Assembly (NCBI GenBank): GCA_020636405.1
Contig: JACJXW010000007.1
Location: forward strand, 248,001-312,000
Direction of reading: 5' to 3'
Source of the DNA: Lewinellaceae bacterium
GTDB lineage: Bacteria; Bacteroidota; Bacteroidia; Chitinophagales; Saprospiraceae
DNA: 64,000 nt
Part shown: piece by piece, positions 1-8,421 of the stretch
Layout: every line of letters begins with the position of its first letter
How positions within the stretch are numbered: the first letter of the stretch is position 1
Made by a program: the position numbers and the translations under genes
Notes under the pieces: generated by a model
What the model was told of the DNA's origin: nothing
Databases searched by the model: none
The model's input: the letters and a program-made list of their open reading frames with translations, nothing else

Positions 1-2
1 AA

Positions 3-1562
3 TCGCAATACGATTCTGCCCTGGTCTACCTCTATCACGCCCTCGAAATGGCGGAAAAGTCAAACCTCCAGAAGGTTCAGTCCATCGAATTGAAAGGGGA
101 AATTTTTCACGATTTGGGTAATATATACTCTGAAAGGGATTCCACTATACAGAAGGCTTTAAATAATTATCAAAAAAGCCTTGATATCTACGAAAAAACA
201 GGCAATAAAGCGGCAGCTTCAAGGTTAAATATTGCATTAGGCAGGCTATACACCCGGCAAGGGGAATACGAAAAAGCGCAGGAAGAACTCAGGAAGAGCG
301 AAGCATATGCCTATAGTTCGAAGGACTACAGTATCCTCGTAGACGCTTACCGTCGATTAGGATACCTGAAATACAGGCAATATCGTTCCTCTGGTGAAGA
401 ACCCCAATTTCTGGAAGCGATGGCTCTTTTTCGCAAATGCCTTAAATACCAAGAGGAGAACCAGTATGACATCTATGTCCTAATGGGGTGGAGCTGTCAG
501 GAAAGAACTTCAAAACCGCCCAAAAACCTTGCCTATCTCGACTCAGCCATTGTTTTTTATCGAATGGCTATGGAAGATGCTCAAAAAGAAGGCGTAGCAG
601 ACGTCATGGCTAAAATGGCCAACAATATTACTTCCTTGTGCAACTGGCGGTTCTCGAAATTCGAGAAGGATTGTAGCGACCTATTAGGCCAATCTTATAC
701 CAACTTTTTGAATGAGAATTACAAAGCAATAACAGATACCATAACGATAAGCCTTCAGGGCGCCAACCAACGGATCCGGGAATTTGAGCGGAAAGAACAA
801 GCCGCGGCAACCAACTTGCGGCTCAGAAAAAATTGGTTTATCAGTGGGGTAGGTTTGGTAATCGCCGGATTGACCTTCCTGTTAATTCTACTATGGCAAA
901 AACAAAAACGGCTGCAGGCACGCATGGAGGCCCTCCGCGCCCAGATCAATCCGCATTTCATCTCCAACAGCTTGAATGCCATCGAAAATCTGGTCAATCA
1001 GGACCAGCGGGAAGCCGCCGCCAAATACCTCATCCATTTTTCGCGCCTTTCCCGGCAGATCCTGAATAGCTCGAGAGCCCCTTCCACCAGCCTAACGGAA
1101 GAAATAAAGATGTTGGAGCATTTTCTGGCCCTTGAACAGTTGCGCTTCCGCGACAAGCTGCATTACGAAATTGAGTTATCACCAGGCTTAAACCCCGACC
1201 TCATTGAAATGCCGGCCATGATCCTGCAACCCTATGTGGAAAATGCGATCTGGCATGGTATCAAACCCAAATCAGGGCCAGGTTTTTTAAAAATTCGCAT
1301 TGAACGCAATGGCAGAAACCTCGTTTGTTTTATCGAAGACGACGGCATCGGCAGAGAAAAAGCCCGGGAGATGCAGGCTGCTTCGGTACTCAGAAAGCAC
1401 AAATCGCAAGGCATGGCAATTACCGAAGAGCGGCTTAAGGTCATTGGCAAAGCCACTGGGTCTCGGGTTGAGATTATCGACTTGCACGATACACAAGGCC
1501 ATGCAACCGGTACTCGAGTGGCCGTAAGGTTGCCTTTTAAACTAATGAAAAACAAAGAATAG
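3..1562 (+). CDS. TPR-containing LytS-type sensor histidine kinase (5' truncated by window)
   Basis: Membrane sensor kinase of the LytS/YehU kind (His_kinase plus HATPase_c). The frame is open back to base 3 with TPR-like residues, so the true start lies left of the window; the first ATG inside is at 48. TPR repeats fill the N-terminal half. One membrane helix (WFISGVGLVIAGLTFLLILL) follows around residue 265 counted from that ATG. The phospho-acceptor box INPHF lies just inside the membrane, and the N-box (YVENAIWHGI) and G-box (EDDGIGREKA) form the ATPase. In this family the TPR part is usually periplasmic and the partner is a LytTR response regulator, which is not seen downstream here. The following gene is a caspase-like protein on the same strand after 64 bases. 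Confidence 0.88.
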   Translation, partial: SQYDSALVYLYHALEMAEKSNLQKVQSIELKGEIFHDLGNIYSERDSTIQKALNNYQKSLDIYEKTGNKAAASRLNIALGRLYTRQGEYEKAQEELRKSEAYAYSSKDYSILVDAYRRLGYLKYRQYRSSGEEPQFLEAMALFRKCLKYQEENQYDIYVLMGWSCQERTSKPPKNLAYLDSAIVFYRMAMEDAQKEGVADVMAKMANNITSLCNWRFSKFEKDCSDLLGQSYTNFLNENYKAITDTITISLQGANQRIREFERKEQAAATNLRLRKNWFISGVGLVIAGLTFLLILLWQKQKRLQARMEALRAQINPHFISNSLNAIENLVNQDQREAAAKYLIHFSRLSRQILNSSRAPSTSLTEEIKMLEHFLALEQLRFRDKLHYEIELSPGLNPDLIEMPAMILQPYVENAIWHGIKPKSGPGFLKIRIERNGRNLVCFIEDDGIGREKAREMQAASVLRKHKSQGMAITEERLKVIGKATGSRVEIIDLHDTQGHATGTRVAVRLPFKLMKNKE

Positions 1563-1626
1563 GAAAATGGCCGTCCGCAGCCTGAGAAGGAGCATAATAA
1601 AATTGGAAACCCTATAACATTTCAAC

Positions 1627-3894
1627 ATGAAAAAGCTATTTGTATACCCTTATAACCCAATCATAAATACGCCCCTTAACCGGGCTTATCGTTTACTTTT
1701 TCGAAAACCGGGCCATCCGCTTTTTAAAGAACCGCAAATATTTGCAGCAAATACAGGTGGGGACGATGACCTCCCTCCCCCGCCGGAAGAACATGACAAA
1801 GACCCCGCTCCGCCGCCCCGCCCCTTCCCCGACCCCGGCCGCCAGCCCGATAACGCCGCCAACACCCGCATCTTCGCCCTGCTGGTAGGCATCAACGACT
1901 ACCCGGCGCCGGTGCCCAAATTGGGCGGCTGCCTCAAGGACGTCGAGCAGATCGAACACTACCTTAGGGGGAAATACGGTGACCCGGAGGGAAAATCCAA
2001 AGTAGAAACCCTGAACGGCCCAACCGCTCTGACGGTGGAAACCGACGGCCGCCTGCACCTCTGTACCCTCAAAAACAGCCAGGCCACCTACCCCAACATC
2101 ATCCGCGGCTTCCGCGAGCACCTGGGCAAGGCCACGGGAAAGGATACCGTCTGGTTCCACTTCAGCGGCCACGGCGCAGAGCAGTTCACGGCGGATGAGT
2201 TCTTCAAAAATACCGATGGGAGCGGAAATGTGGCGTCCCTGGCGCCCAACGGCAAAGACCAGACGCTGGTCTGCTATCGGGATGAAAGTGCCGGCGGGCC
2301 GCTCTACCTCGCCGATAAGGAACTGGCCGTCCTGCTGCACGAAGTAGCTTCCGGGCGCAGTATGGAAGGGCAAAAACCCCACATCGTCGTTTCTCTCGAC
2401 TGCTGCCACTCCGGCTCCGGTACAAGAGATACGGATGAACCGGCCGGATTCCAGGTTCGCAACTACGACCCCAACGCCGGAAAGTCCCGCGGGGAAGCCG
2501 CCCTCGAACCCGGCGCTATCCGCAATCTCGGCTCCTACATCGACGGCTTCTACGCCCGCCAGCGCCGACTGGAAGTACCGGTAGCGCCCCACGTGCTGCT
2601 CTCCGCCTGTGAAAGCGTACAGTTGGCGGGCGACCTGCCGGAAGGGGGCGTATTCACCACCAGCCTTATCAAAGCACTGAAAGATGCCGAAGCTGATGGC
2701 CGCAGCCTGCACTACGCCAGCCTGTTCACCAAAACGCGCGCCCGTGCCCGCCGCATCCGGAACGAGCAGAATCCGCAGTTCGAAACCATCGGCGGCTTCG
2801 ACCCCTATTCCTGCTTCCTGGAAGGCTGGCCATTGGGTAAACCCGGCGCCTACGAGGTTTTCCACAAAGACGGCAATTGGTTCGTGCGTTGCGGCGCCAT
2901 CCACGGGCTGCCCCTTCGCGCGCAGGAGGCTACCAAGATCCGGATACTGAACGGTAACACCGGCGAACTGGCCTGCAACGGCTACGTGGATAAGGCCGGC
3001 GCCCAGCATAGCAAAGTGCGGCTGCTGGAAGAAGGTAAGCTGAACTCCGAAGGGGAATACGTGGCGGAGATCCTATTCCTCCCCGCCCTTCCCGAGTACG
3101 TGAACGTACACGGCCACGAAGCAACTGCTAATGCACTTAAGGAAGCCTGGGATGATCAAATGAACATCAAACTCACTACCAACGGTGAGGACGAAGAAAA
3201 ACCCTCCATTGAGGTAGAAGCTACGAATACCGGCGCGTTCATCCTCCGCGATTTGGAGAATGGCTGGCGCCTGATTGACGTGCCGGCAGCTACTGGGAAT
3301 ATGGACGAGCGCGTGCAGGCGGTAAAGGGCCACCTGGATAAGGTCGTCCGCTGGAAACGCATGATCGAACTGGACAACCAGGCCAGCAGGATCCGCAACC
3401 TCTTTGAGTTCGAACTGGCAGTGCTCGACCGGAAGAACAAGCCGAATATGGCCTTCTATAAGGGGAATGAGATCACCCTGCCCGTCACCGAGGAGCACTT
3501 GTTCGACAACAACAAGCTGGCCTTCAAATTCCGGGCCACCCTGAAAGAAGCGGGGCAAGACCTGTACTTCTACCTTTTCGACCTCAGCCCGAAATGTGGG
3601 ATCACCTTCATGAACGACGAGGAGGCCGCCATGCGGGCCAGTGAGCTGAACGCCGGCGCCGCAACCGACCTTCGGCAGTCCTACTTCGGCTGGGGCCCCG
3701 ACCCCGGCGAACAATCCGTCACCCGTTGGTTCAAACTACTGGCCACCACCGAAGAACTGGACTACCACCAACTTACTCAACCTGAGCTGATGGGCAACAG
3801 AGGCGTAGACTTCGATTTCAACCCGGACGCCGTATCCGAGGACTGGTGCGCTGTGACCATGAAGGTGACGGTGGAGCGGGAGGAGGGATGTTAG
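1627..3894 (+). CDS. Caspase-family (C14, metacaspase-like) peptidase
   Basis: Predicted cysteine peptidase of the caspase fold. The p20-like part begins near residue 85 (LLVGINDYP), and the catalytic dyad is visible as His in HFSGHGAEQ and Cys in VSLDCCHSGSG. A further typical block is HVLLSACESVQLA. The C-terminal half (about residues 400-755) is unrecognised and may be a sensor or effector region. There is no signal peptide, so it is probably cytoplasmic. A proline-rich stretch (residues 50-75) precedes the peptidase domain. The start ATG at 1627 follows the kinase by 64 bases, so co-transcription is possible. Bacterial caspases occur in cell-death and defence systems, but no partner domain that would prove this is present. 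Confidence 0.85.
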   Translation: MKKLFVYPYNPIINTPLNRAYRLLFRKPGHPLFKEPQIFAANTGGDDDLPPPPEEHDKDPAPPPRPFPDPGRQPDNAANTRIFALLVGINDYPAPVPKLGGCLKDVEQIEHYLRGKYGDPEGKSKVETLNGPTALTVETDGRLHLCTLKNSQATYPNIIRGFREHLGKATGKDTVWFHFSGHGAEQFTADEFFKNTDGSGNVASLAPNGKDQTLVCYRDESAGGPLYLADKELAVLLHEVASGRSMEGQKPHIVVSLDCCHSGSGTRDTDEPAGFQVRNYDPNAGKSRGEAALEPGAIRNLGSYIDGFYARQRRLEVPVAPHVLLSACESVQLAGDLPEGGVFTTSLIKALKDAEADGRSLHYASLFTKTRARARRIRNEQNPQFETIGGFDPYSCFLEGWPLGKPGAYEVFHKDGNWFVRCGAIHGLPLRAQEATKIRILNGNTGELACNGYVDKAGAQHSKVRLLEEGKLNSEGEYVAEILFLPALPEYVNVHGHEATANALKEAWDDQMNIKLTTNGEDEEKPSIEVEATNTGAFILRDLENGWRLIDVPAATGNMDERVQAVKGHLDKVVRWKRMIELDNQASRIRNLFEFELAVLDRKNKPNMAFYKGNEITLPVTEEHLFDNNKLAFKFRATLKEAGQDLYFYLFDLSPKCGITFMNDEEAAMRASELNAGAATDLRQSYFGWGPDPGEQSVTRWFKLLATTEELDYHQLTQPELMGNRGVDFDFNPDAVSEDWCAVTMKVTVEREEGC

Positions 3895-4044
3895 GATGTT
3901 GGGACGTTAGGATGTTGGGATGTTGGGACGTTAGGAGGTTGGGACGTGGGGAGGTTGGGACGTGGGGACGTTGGGACGTGGGGAGGTGGATGCCCAAACG
4001 TCCTAACGTCCACACGTCCTAACATCCAAACGCCCATCCACCAG
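3895..4044 (+). repeat. Heptad-like intergenic repeat with inverted second half
   Basis: About 20 imperfect units of 7-9 bases (GTTGGGACG, GTTAGGATG and similar) begin directly at the stop codon of the caspase gene. After about 100 bases the units switch to the complementary form (CCTAACGTCC, CCAAACG), so the transcript can fold on itself. The 28.5 kb repeat has the same architecture. It may act as a terminator; this is inference. Confidence 0.75.
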
Positions 4045-4126
4045 CAAGCCCCCCACTTTATCCCAATCCAACCATTCAAAAAACATTAAATTTTCTATAT
4101 CTTCAGGGATCAAAAAACACAAAACC

Positions 4127-5719
4127 ATGATATCGACGCTTAAAACCCTGATCGAACAGAATAAAGTCACCGAGGTACTCCAGAAGAAGTCTTCTCATAA
4201 GCAGGCCATCAAGGCCCTGCAGCAATCTTTGTACGAACTGGGTTTTGGCAAAGAAATTCAATGGGGAAAATTCGGGGCGGATGGCGACTACGGCGGGGCG
4301 ACCACGGCAGCCGTGAAGGCCTTCGCCGAAAAGGCCGGAATAGCGACCAACGGCGAAGCGGTGAGCAATGAGCTGGCCGAAGCCATCGTCCAGCATCATG
4401 AAATGGTAGAGGGCCTGCGAGAATTGAAAACCGCCGTTGAAAAAGGAAACGTTGAAAAAGTGATGACGCGTGGTTCTTCTCATAAAAGCACTATCGTGGC
4501 CCTGCAGCGGCTGCTGAATGCCCTGGGATACGGCGAGGAACTCAAATGGGAAAAGTTCGGGGCAGACGGCGACTACGGCGGAGCGACCACGGCAGCCGTG
4601 GCGGCCCTTGCTCAAAAGGAGGGCCTTTCTTCCGACGGGACAAGAGTAACGGAAGAACTGGCAAAAAAAATATTGGAAAAGCATACCGCTCTTCTGGGAA
4701 GTGAATGGGAAAAGGCGGAGGCCATCCCCACTTCCGCCTCGACGGAAAGCCGGCGCAGAGGACAGAGCGAATACGAAAAATTGTTCCCTGTCTCCAAGCG
4801 GGACACCCTTGCCATTCAGGATGAGTTTAACGGAAAGTACAATTTCGAACCGCTCGCTCACGAGATCCCCGGCGATGAGTTCAAAATGGAATTCCTACAG
4901 GTCACCAAAAAAGATGGTGACGCCAGCTATTATTTCCCGGAGGGGCACCCCAACAACAGCCGAAAAGACAAGATCGTCCTGCACTTCACTGCCGGCCAGA
5001 TCCTGGGTGATTTCCGGGCGCTGACCCAAAAGGACCGGGAGGTCTCAACGGCCTTTCTGGTCGGGCGGGACGGAACGGCCTACAAGCTTTTCGATTCCGT
5101 CAAAGCCTGGTCCTACCACCTGGGAAAAGATTCCATGGGCGGCAACACCTCCATGAGTTCCAGCTCTGTAGGTATAGAAATCTCGAATTGGGGGCCGCTC
5201 AAAGAAGACAGGGCAGGCAACCTCGTAACCTGGGATCACGGCCACTGGTTCTGCACCCTGGATCAAACCGAGGCCTATGTCAAGCTGAGCAAGCCCTTCC
5301 GCGGGGCGCATTACTTCGCGGCGATCACGCCACACCAGTACGAGAGCATTATCATCCTGCTGCGCTATCTGACCCAAACCTTGGGCATCGAAGCCAATTT
5401 CCTGCCCAAGGGAAAGCGGCAGGAACTCTTCGCCAGCCACAACGCGGCCAAAGCCTTCAAGGGCATCTGCTGCCATGTCAACTTCCGGTCCTCCGGCAAA
5501 TGGGACCTCCCCGAGGAGGCTTTCGACTGGGACAAGGTGATCGAAGGCGTCACCGGCAGCTTCACCCCCGCTTTGCCGCAAGGGCCGCGTACCCGCTCTA
5601 TTTTCTCCATCCCACAAGTCGTCTCCGAAGAGGAAGTCCTGGAAAAATTGAAAGGCCTGGATTATGGCGACCAGGATATCAGCAAATACGGGGAGGACGG
5701 CCCGGAGGTAGATATATAA
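4127..5719 (+). CDS. N-acetylmuramoyl-L-alanine amidase with two peptidoglycan-binding repeats
   Basis: Cell-wall amidase of the Amidase_2 (PGRP-like) type. Two near-identical N-terminal repeats (about residues 8-75 and 107-172) each contain FGADGDYGGATTAAV, typical of PG_binding_1 domains. The catalytic domain starts near residue 285 with IVLHFTAGQ (first zinc His) and includes SSSVGIEISNWG and the late SHNAAKAFKG region. There is no signal peptide, which is unusual for a wall hydrolase and would fit a toxin/effector or lysis role. It lies 230 bases after the caspase-like gene, separated by a repeat, on the same strand. The catalytic call is well supported; the biological role is not. Confidence 0.82.
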   Translation: MISTLKTLIEQNKVTEVLQKKSSHKQAIKALQQSLYELGFGKEIQWGKFGADGDYGGATTAAVKAFAEKAGIATNGEAVSNELAEAIVQHHEMVEGLRELKTAVEKGNVEKVMTRGSSHKSTIVALQRLLNALGYGEELKWEKFGADGDYGGATTAAVAALAQKEGLSSDGTRVTEELAKKILEKHTALLGSEWEKAEAIPTSASTESRRRGQSEYEKLFPVSKRDTLAIQDEFNGKYNFEPLAHEIPGDEFKMEFLQVTKKDGDASYYFPEGHPNNSRKDKIVLHFTAGQILGDFRALTQKDREVSTAFLVGRDGTAYKLFDSVKAWSYHLGKDSMGGNTSMSSSSVGIEISNWGPLKEDRAGNLVTWDHGHWFCTLDQTEAYVKLSKPFRGAHYFAAITPHQYESIIILLRYLTQTLGIEANFLPKGKRQELFASHNAAKAFKGICCHVNFRSSGKWDLPEEAFDWDKVIEGVTGSFTPALPQGPRTRSIFSIPQVVSEEEVLEKLKGLDYGDQDISKYGEDGPEVDI

Positions 5720-5863
5720 GCGTTATAATGCCGGACGTTGCGGGGAATATAGAACGCGGATAAACGCGAGTTTGGCGAATTACGCGGATTACGGGCCTAA
5801 ATGAACGGGGATTTGCGCGGCATTGGCGCCTTCAGGCTCATTGATTGAATTTTGAATACACGC

Positions 5864-7540
5864 TTAATTCCCTTTCCAGCCGGGCCCCTTTACAAACCGG
5901 CCGGGCGTAGCGCCTGTATGCTCCCCGTCTTTCAGCACCTGCACGCCATTGACAAATACGTGGCGAACGCCGACGGCATACTGATGGGGCGCCTCGAAGG
6001 TTGCCTTGTCTTCAATGGTAGCCGGGTCAAAAATGACGATGTCGGCAAAATAGCCTGGCTTCAACAGGCCCCGTTTGGATAGCTTCAGGTTGGCCGCCGG
6101 TTGGGAGGCCAGTTTCCGAATGGCATCTTCCAGAGGAATAACCTGCTCTTCCCGTACATATTTACCGAGCACACGAGCGAAATTGCCGTAGGCCCGAGGG
6201 TGCGGGTTGGATTTCAAAAACACCCCTTCGGACGCCAGGGCCCCGGCATCCGACCCAAAGCTTATATAGGGTAAGGCGATCTGCTTCCTGACATTCTCTT
6301 CCGACATGAGAAAATACACCGTGCCGACCCGGCTGCCATCTTCTACAACGAGGTCCATGGCGGTTTCTTCCGGGCTTTTCCCCCGCAGTGCGGCAACCTC
6401 TGCCAGCGATTTTCCGGTATACGGTTTCAGGCTGTCGTTCTTGAATTCTACCAGCAGAAGGTTCTCGGCGGAGCCGGCGGCGAAGTAGAGGTTCTCCCAA
6501 TCCTGCGCGTCGGTGCGCATCTCTTCTGCTACGCGGGCGCGGATCGCGGGGTCCTGCAGGCGTTGGGCCCAGGCCTCATAGCCCCCTTCCTGTACCCAGG
6601 GCGGCATGGAGGCGTCCAGTCCGGTAGCCCCGGCGACGTAGGTATACATATCGGTAGACAGTCGGATGCCTGCGGCCCGCGCGCTGTCGATCTTCTGAAT
6701 GGCCAGGTCCATTTTGGGCCAGTTGTTGCGGCCTGCTGCCTTGAGGTGGTAGATCTCCGCCGGCACCCGGGCTTCCCCGGCGATGCGGATCACCTCGTCG
6801 ATGGCTTCCAGCAATTTATTCCCTTCGCTGCGCATGTGGGTGATGTACATGCCATCGTATTCGCCGGCGGCCCGGCACAGTTCGATCAGTTCATCCGTAT
6901 CCGCATAGAAGGCCGGCGCATAGATCAGGGAGGAGCCAATGCCCAGGGCGCCCTCCTCCATGGCCTGCCGGGCGAGGCCCTTCATACGCTCCAGCTCTTC
7001 CGCCGCAGGCGGTCGGTCTTCGTAGCCCAGCTCGTGGATGCGCAGGGTCGTGGCGCCCACGAAGGAGGCCACGTTGGGCGAGACACCCTTGTTTTCCAGG
7101 TATTGGAGGTATTCTCCCAGGGTAGTCCATTCCACCTCGAATTTGATGTCCCCCTGGGTTTCTGCCATTTCCACCTTCATACTGTCCGTCAGCGGCCCCA
7201 TCGACCAGCCTTCGCCCATGACCTCCAGGGTGACGCCCTGCTTGATGTCGCTCAGGCCGCGGCCGTCCGCCAGCAGGCTCTCGGTAGCCCAGCTGAGCAT
7301 GTTGATGAAGCCCGGGCTAACCGCCAGGCCCTGCGCGTCGGCTTCGGTGCGCCCCCTGGCGTTGCCTACATCCCCCACCGCCACGATCGTATCGGCGTTG
7401 ACGGCAATGTCTCCTTGAATGGGAGCGGCGCCTGAACCATCGTAAATGGTGGCGTTGCGGATGATGAGATCGTATTCATCAGGTGCTTGCGCGCAGGAGG
7501 CCAGCGCGAGGAGGAGGGCAAAAAGGAAGAGTTTTTGCAT
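5864..7540 (-). CDS. N-acyl-D-amino-acid deacylase-like amidohydrolase (lipoprotein)
   Basis: Member of the amidohydrolase superfamily, D-aminoacylase group, by overall pattern (DLIIRNATIYDGSG at the start of the mature protein, C-terminal KPGYFADIVIFDPATI). The N-terminus is a lipoprotein signal with lipobox LASC. Two conserved metal-binding His regions are present (YITHMRSEG and EIYHLKAAG), but the usual HTHDD motif after PGF(I) is replaced by NMLSWATES and the GNCG cysteine region by EVMGEGWS. The active site is therefore altered relative to classical D-aminoacylases, and the substrate cannot be named. It is convergent with the amidase gene and stands alone. Length (558 aa) is normal for the family. 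Confidence 0.8.
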   Translation of the reverse strand: MQKLFLFALLLALASCAQAPDEYDLIIRNATIYDGSGAAPIQGDIAVNADTIVAVGDVGNARGRTEADAQGLAVSPGFINMLSWATESLLADGRGLSDIKQGVTLEVMGEGWSMGPLTDSMKVEMAETQGDIKFEVEWTTLGEYLQYLENKGVSPNVASFVGATTLRIHELGYEDRPPAAEELERMKGLARQAMEEGALGIGSSLIYAPAFYADTDELIELCRAAGEYDGMYITHMRSEGNKLLEAIDEVIRIAGEARVPAEIYHLKAAGRNNWPKMDLAIQKIDSARAAGIRLSTDMYTYVAGATGLDASMPPWVQEGGYEAWAQRLQDPAIRARVAEEMRTDAQDWENLYFAAGSAENLLLVEFKNDSLKPYTGKSLAEVAALRGKSPEETAMDLVVEDGSRVGTVYFLMSEENVRKQIALPYISFGSDAGALASEGVFLKSNPHPRAYGNFARVLGKYVREEQVIPLEDAIRKLASQPAANLKLSKRGLLKPGYFADIVIFDPATIEDKATFEAPHQYAVGVRHVFVNGVQVLKDGEHTGATPGRFVKGPGWKGN

Positions 7541-7616
7541 GGTGGTCGATTGGTCGGTTAGGGGTGCAAGTTAAGGAATGTATGTTTTTCTTTTGTCAAA
7601 ATTTGTCCATCTGATT

Positions 7617-8063
7617 TTAGTCGTTTAGTGAATTAACACCTTGTTCCTTAAGCCTTTCTAATGCGTCTTTCATTGCTTTAACCTGCTCGGTTGAGTGTCC
7701 TTTCCAAACCGTTACTTCTCCAACAACTCTAAACGGTTCAGTCGAGCGATATGATTTTGACGGATTACCTGGAAATTTTTTATCCGTCAAGTCCGGGTCA
7801 TCTTCAATTTCTCCTGTTGGTTCTACTAAATATATTCTTTCTTGTCCGTCACCATATGCAAGTTCTGCCCCCCAAATTGCTGCGTCAAGTGTCGCTGACA
7901 AAAAGATATATTTCGCATTTTTTCTTTGTCCATAGTTGGAGTTGAAGCCAACTTCAATCAGGCCGCCAACTTTTAGGTCGGCCTTTGTACCGTGAAAGTA
8001 AGTTTGAGCGAAAGGTGTTGCGCCTTGTCCGCCTAATTTTTGTTCGATTTTGTTTTGCTCCAT
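7617..8063 (-). CDS. arr: Rifampin ADP-ribosyltransferase (Arr)
   Basis: Transfers ADP-ribose from NAD to rifampicin, giving resistance. The 148-residue length and nearly the whole sequence match the Arr pattern: YFHGTKADLKVG, the FLSATLDAAIWGAELA block, RIYLVEPTGEIEDDP, and the end block KFPGNPSKSYRS followed by GEVTVWKGHS. Arr genes are common integron cassette genes in Proteobacteria, which is notable because the neighbouring genes lie in a cassette-like array. It sits at the left end of the island, just downstream of a truncated Crp-like gene on the same strand. No clear attC-like site is visible between arr and the chromosome gene to its left. Confidence 0.92.
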   Translation of the reverse strand: MEQNKIEQKLGGQGATPFAQTYFHGTKADLKVGGLIEVGFNSNYGQRKNAKYIFLSATLDAAIWGAELAYGDGQERIYLVEPTGEIEDDPDLTDKKFPGNPSKSYRSTEPFRVVGEVTVWKGHSTEQVKAMKDALERLKEQGVNSLND

Positions 8064-8077
8064 TATCGAAGTTTTCT

Positions 8078-8305
8078 TTAGTTTATGCTTTGTCCGGAAA
8101 AAGAACTCAAGTACTGGCTAGTATAAGAAACTTCATGCTTCAACGTGAGGCCAACAAAAAAGCTCTCTCGTGATTTTTGTCCTTCGTTAAGTAAAACCGT
8201 CCCTTTCTTTACCGAGTGAAACAGGTCTAATGACAGTAATGCGTTTTTTTCATCTTCTGTCAGAGAAATGTATTTTGATATAAAGTCAAATAGTATGTCT
8301 TGCAT
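8078..8305 (-). pseudogene. Truncated Crp/Fnr-type cyclic-nucleotide-binding regulator
   Basis: The first 50 residues look like the start of a Bacteroidota Crp/Fnr regulator (FISKYISLTEDEKNALLSL, KKGTVLLNEGQKSRESFFV). After SFFVG the sequence stops resembling the family and ends after 75 residues, whereas intact members have about 190. The cNMP pocket and DNA-binding helix are missing, so it is a remnant. The break lies about 15 bases upstream of arr, suggesting a deletion or insertion joined arr to this gene. Confidence 0.7.
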
Positions 8306-8340
8306 TGTTTTTTATATTATTACTGTCTTCTGTTACACTT

Positions 8341-8410
8341 GCCACGGCCTCGGGTATGCGCAGTGGTGAGGTTACGAGCCATTATCGCATACACAGCGGT
8401 AGCGGTAGCT
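8341..8410 (-). other. attC-like site downstream of the propeller lipoprotein unit
   Basis: Palindromic region with stem GTATGCG (8354-8360) / CGCATAC (8386-8392) and a structured loop. The outer core GGTAGCGGTAGCTCT (plus strand, from about 8398) matches GTTAGCAGTAACTCT at the start of the same unit (near 9513, minus strand), 12 of 16 bases. The GTT of the core is degenerate here, so the site may be decayed. Confidence 0.55.
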
Positions 8411-8421
8411 CTTTTTATTCG

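Noticed and set aside
1693..3009. 438-residue ORF antisense to the caspase-like gene
   Set aside because: Mirror frame of a GC-rich gene; no family features, while the plus strand has clear caspase motifs.
3895..4044. CRISPR array
   Set aside because: Units are 7-9 bases, contiguous and without unique spacers; no cas genes in the window.
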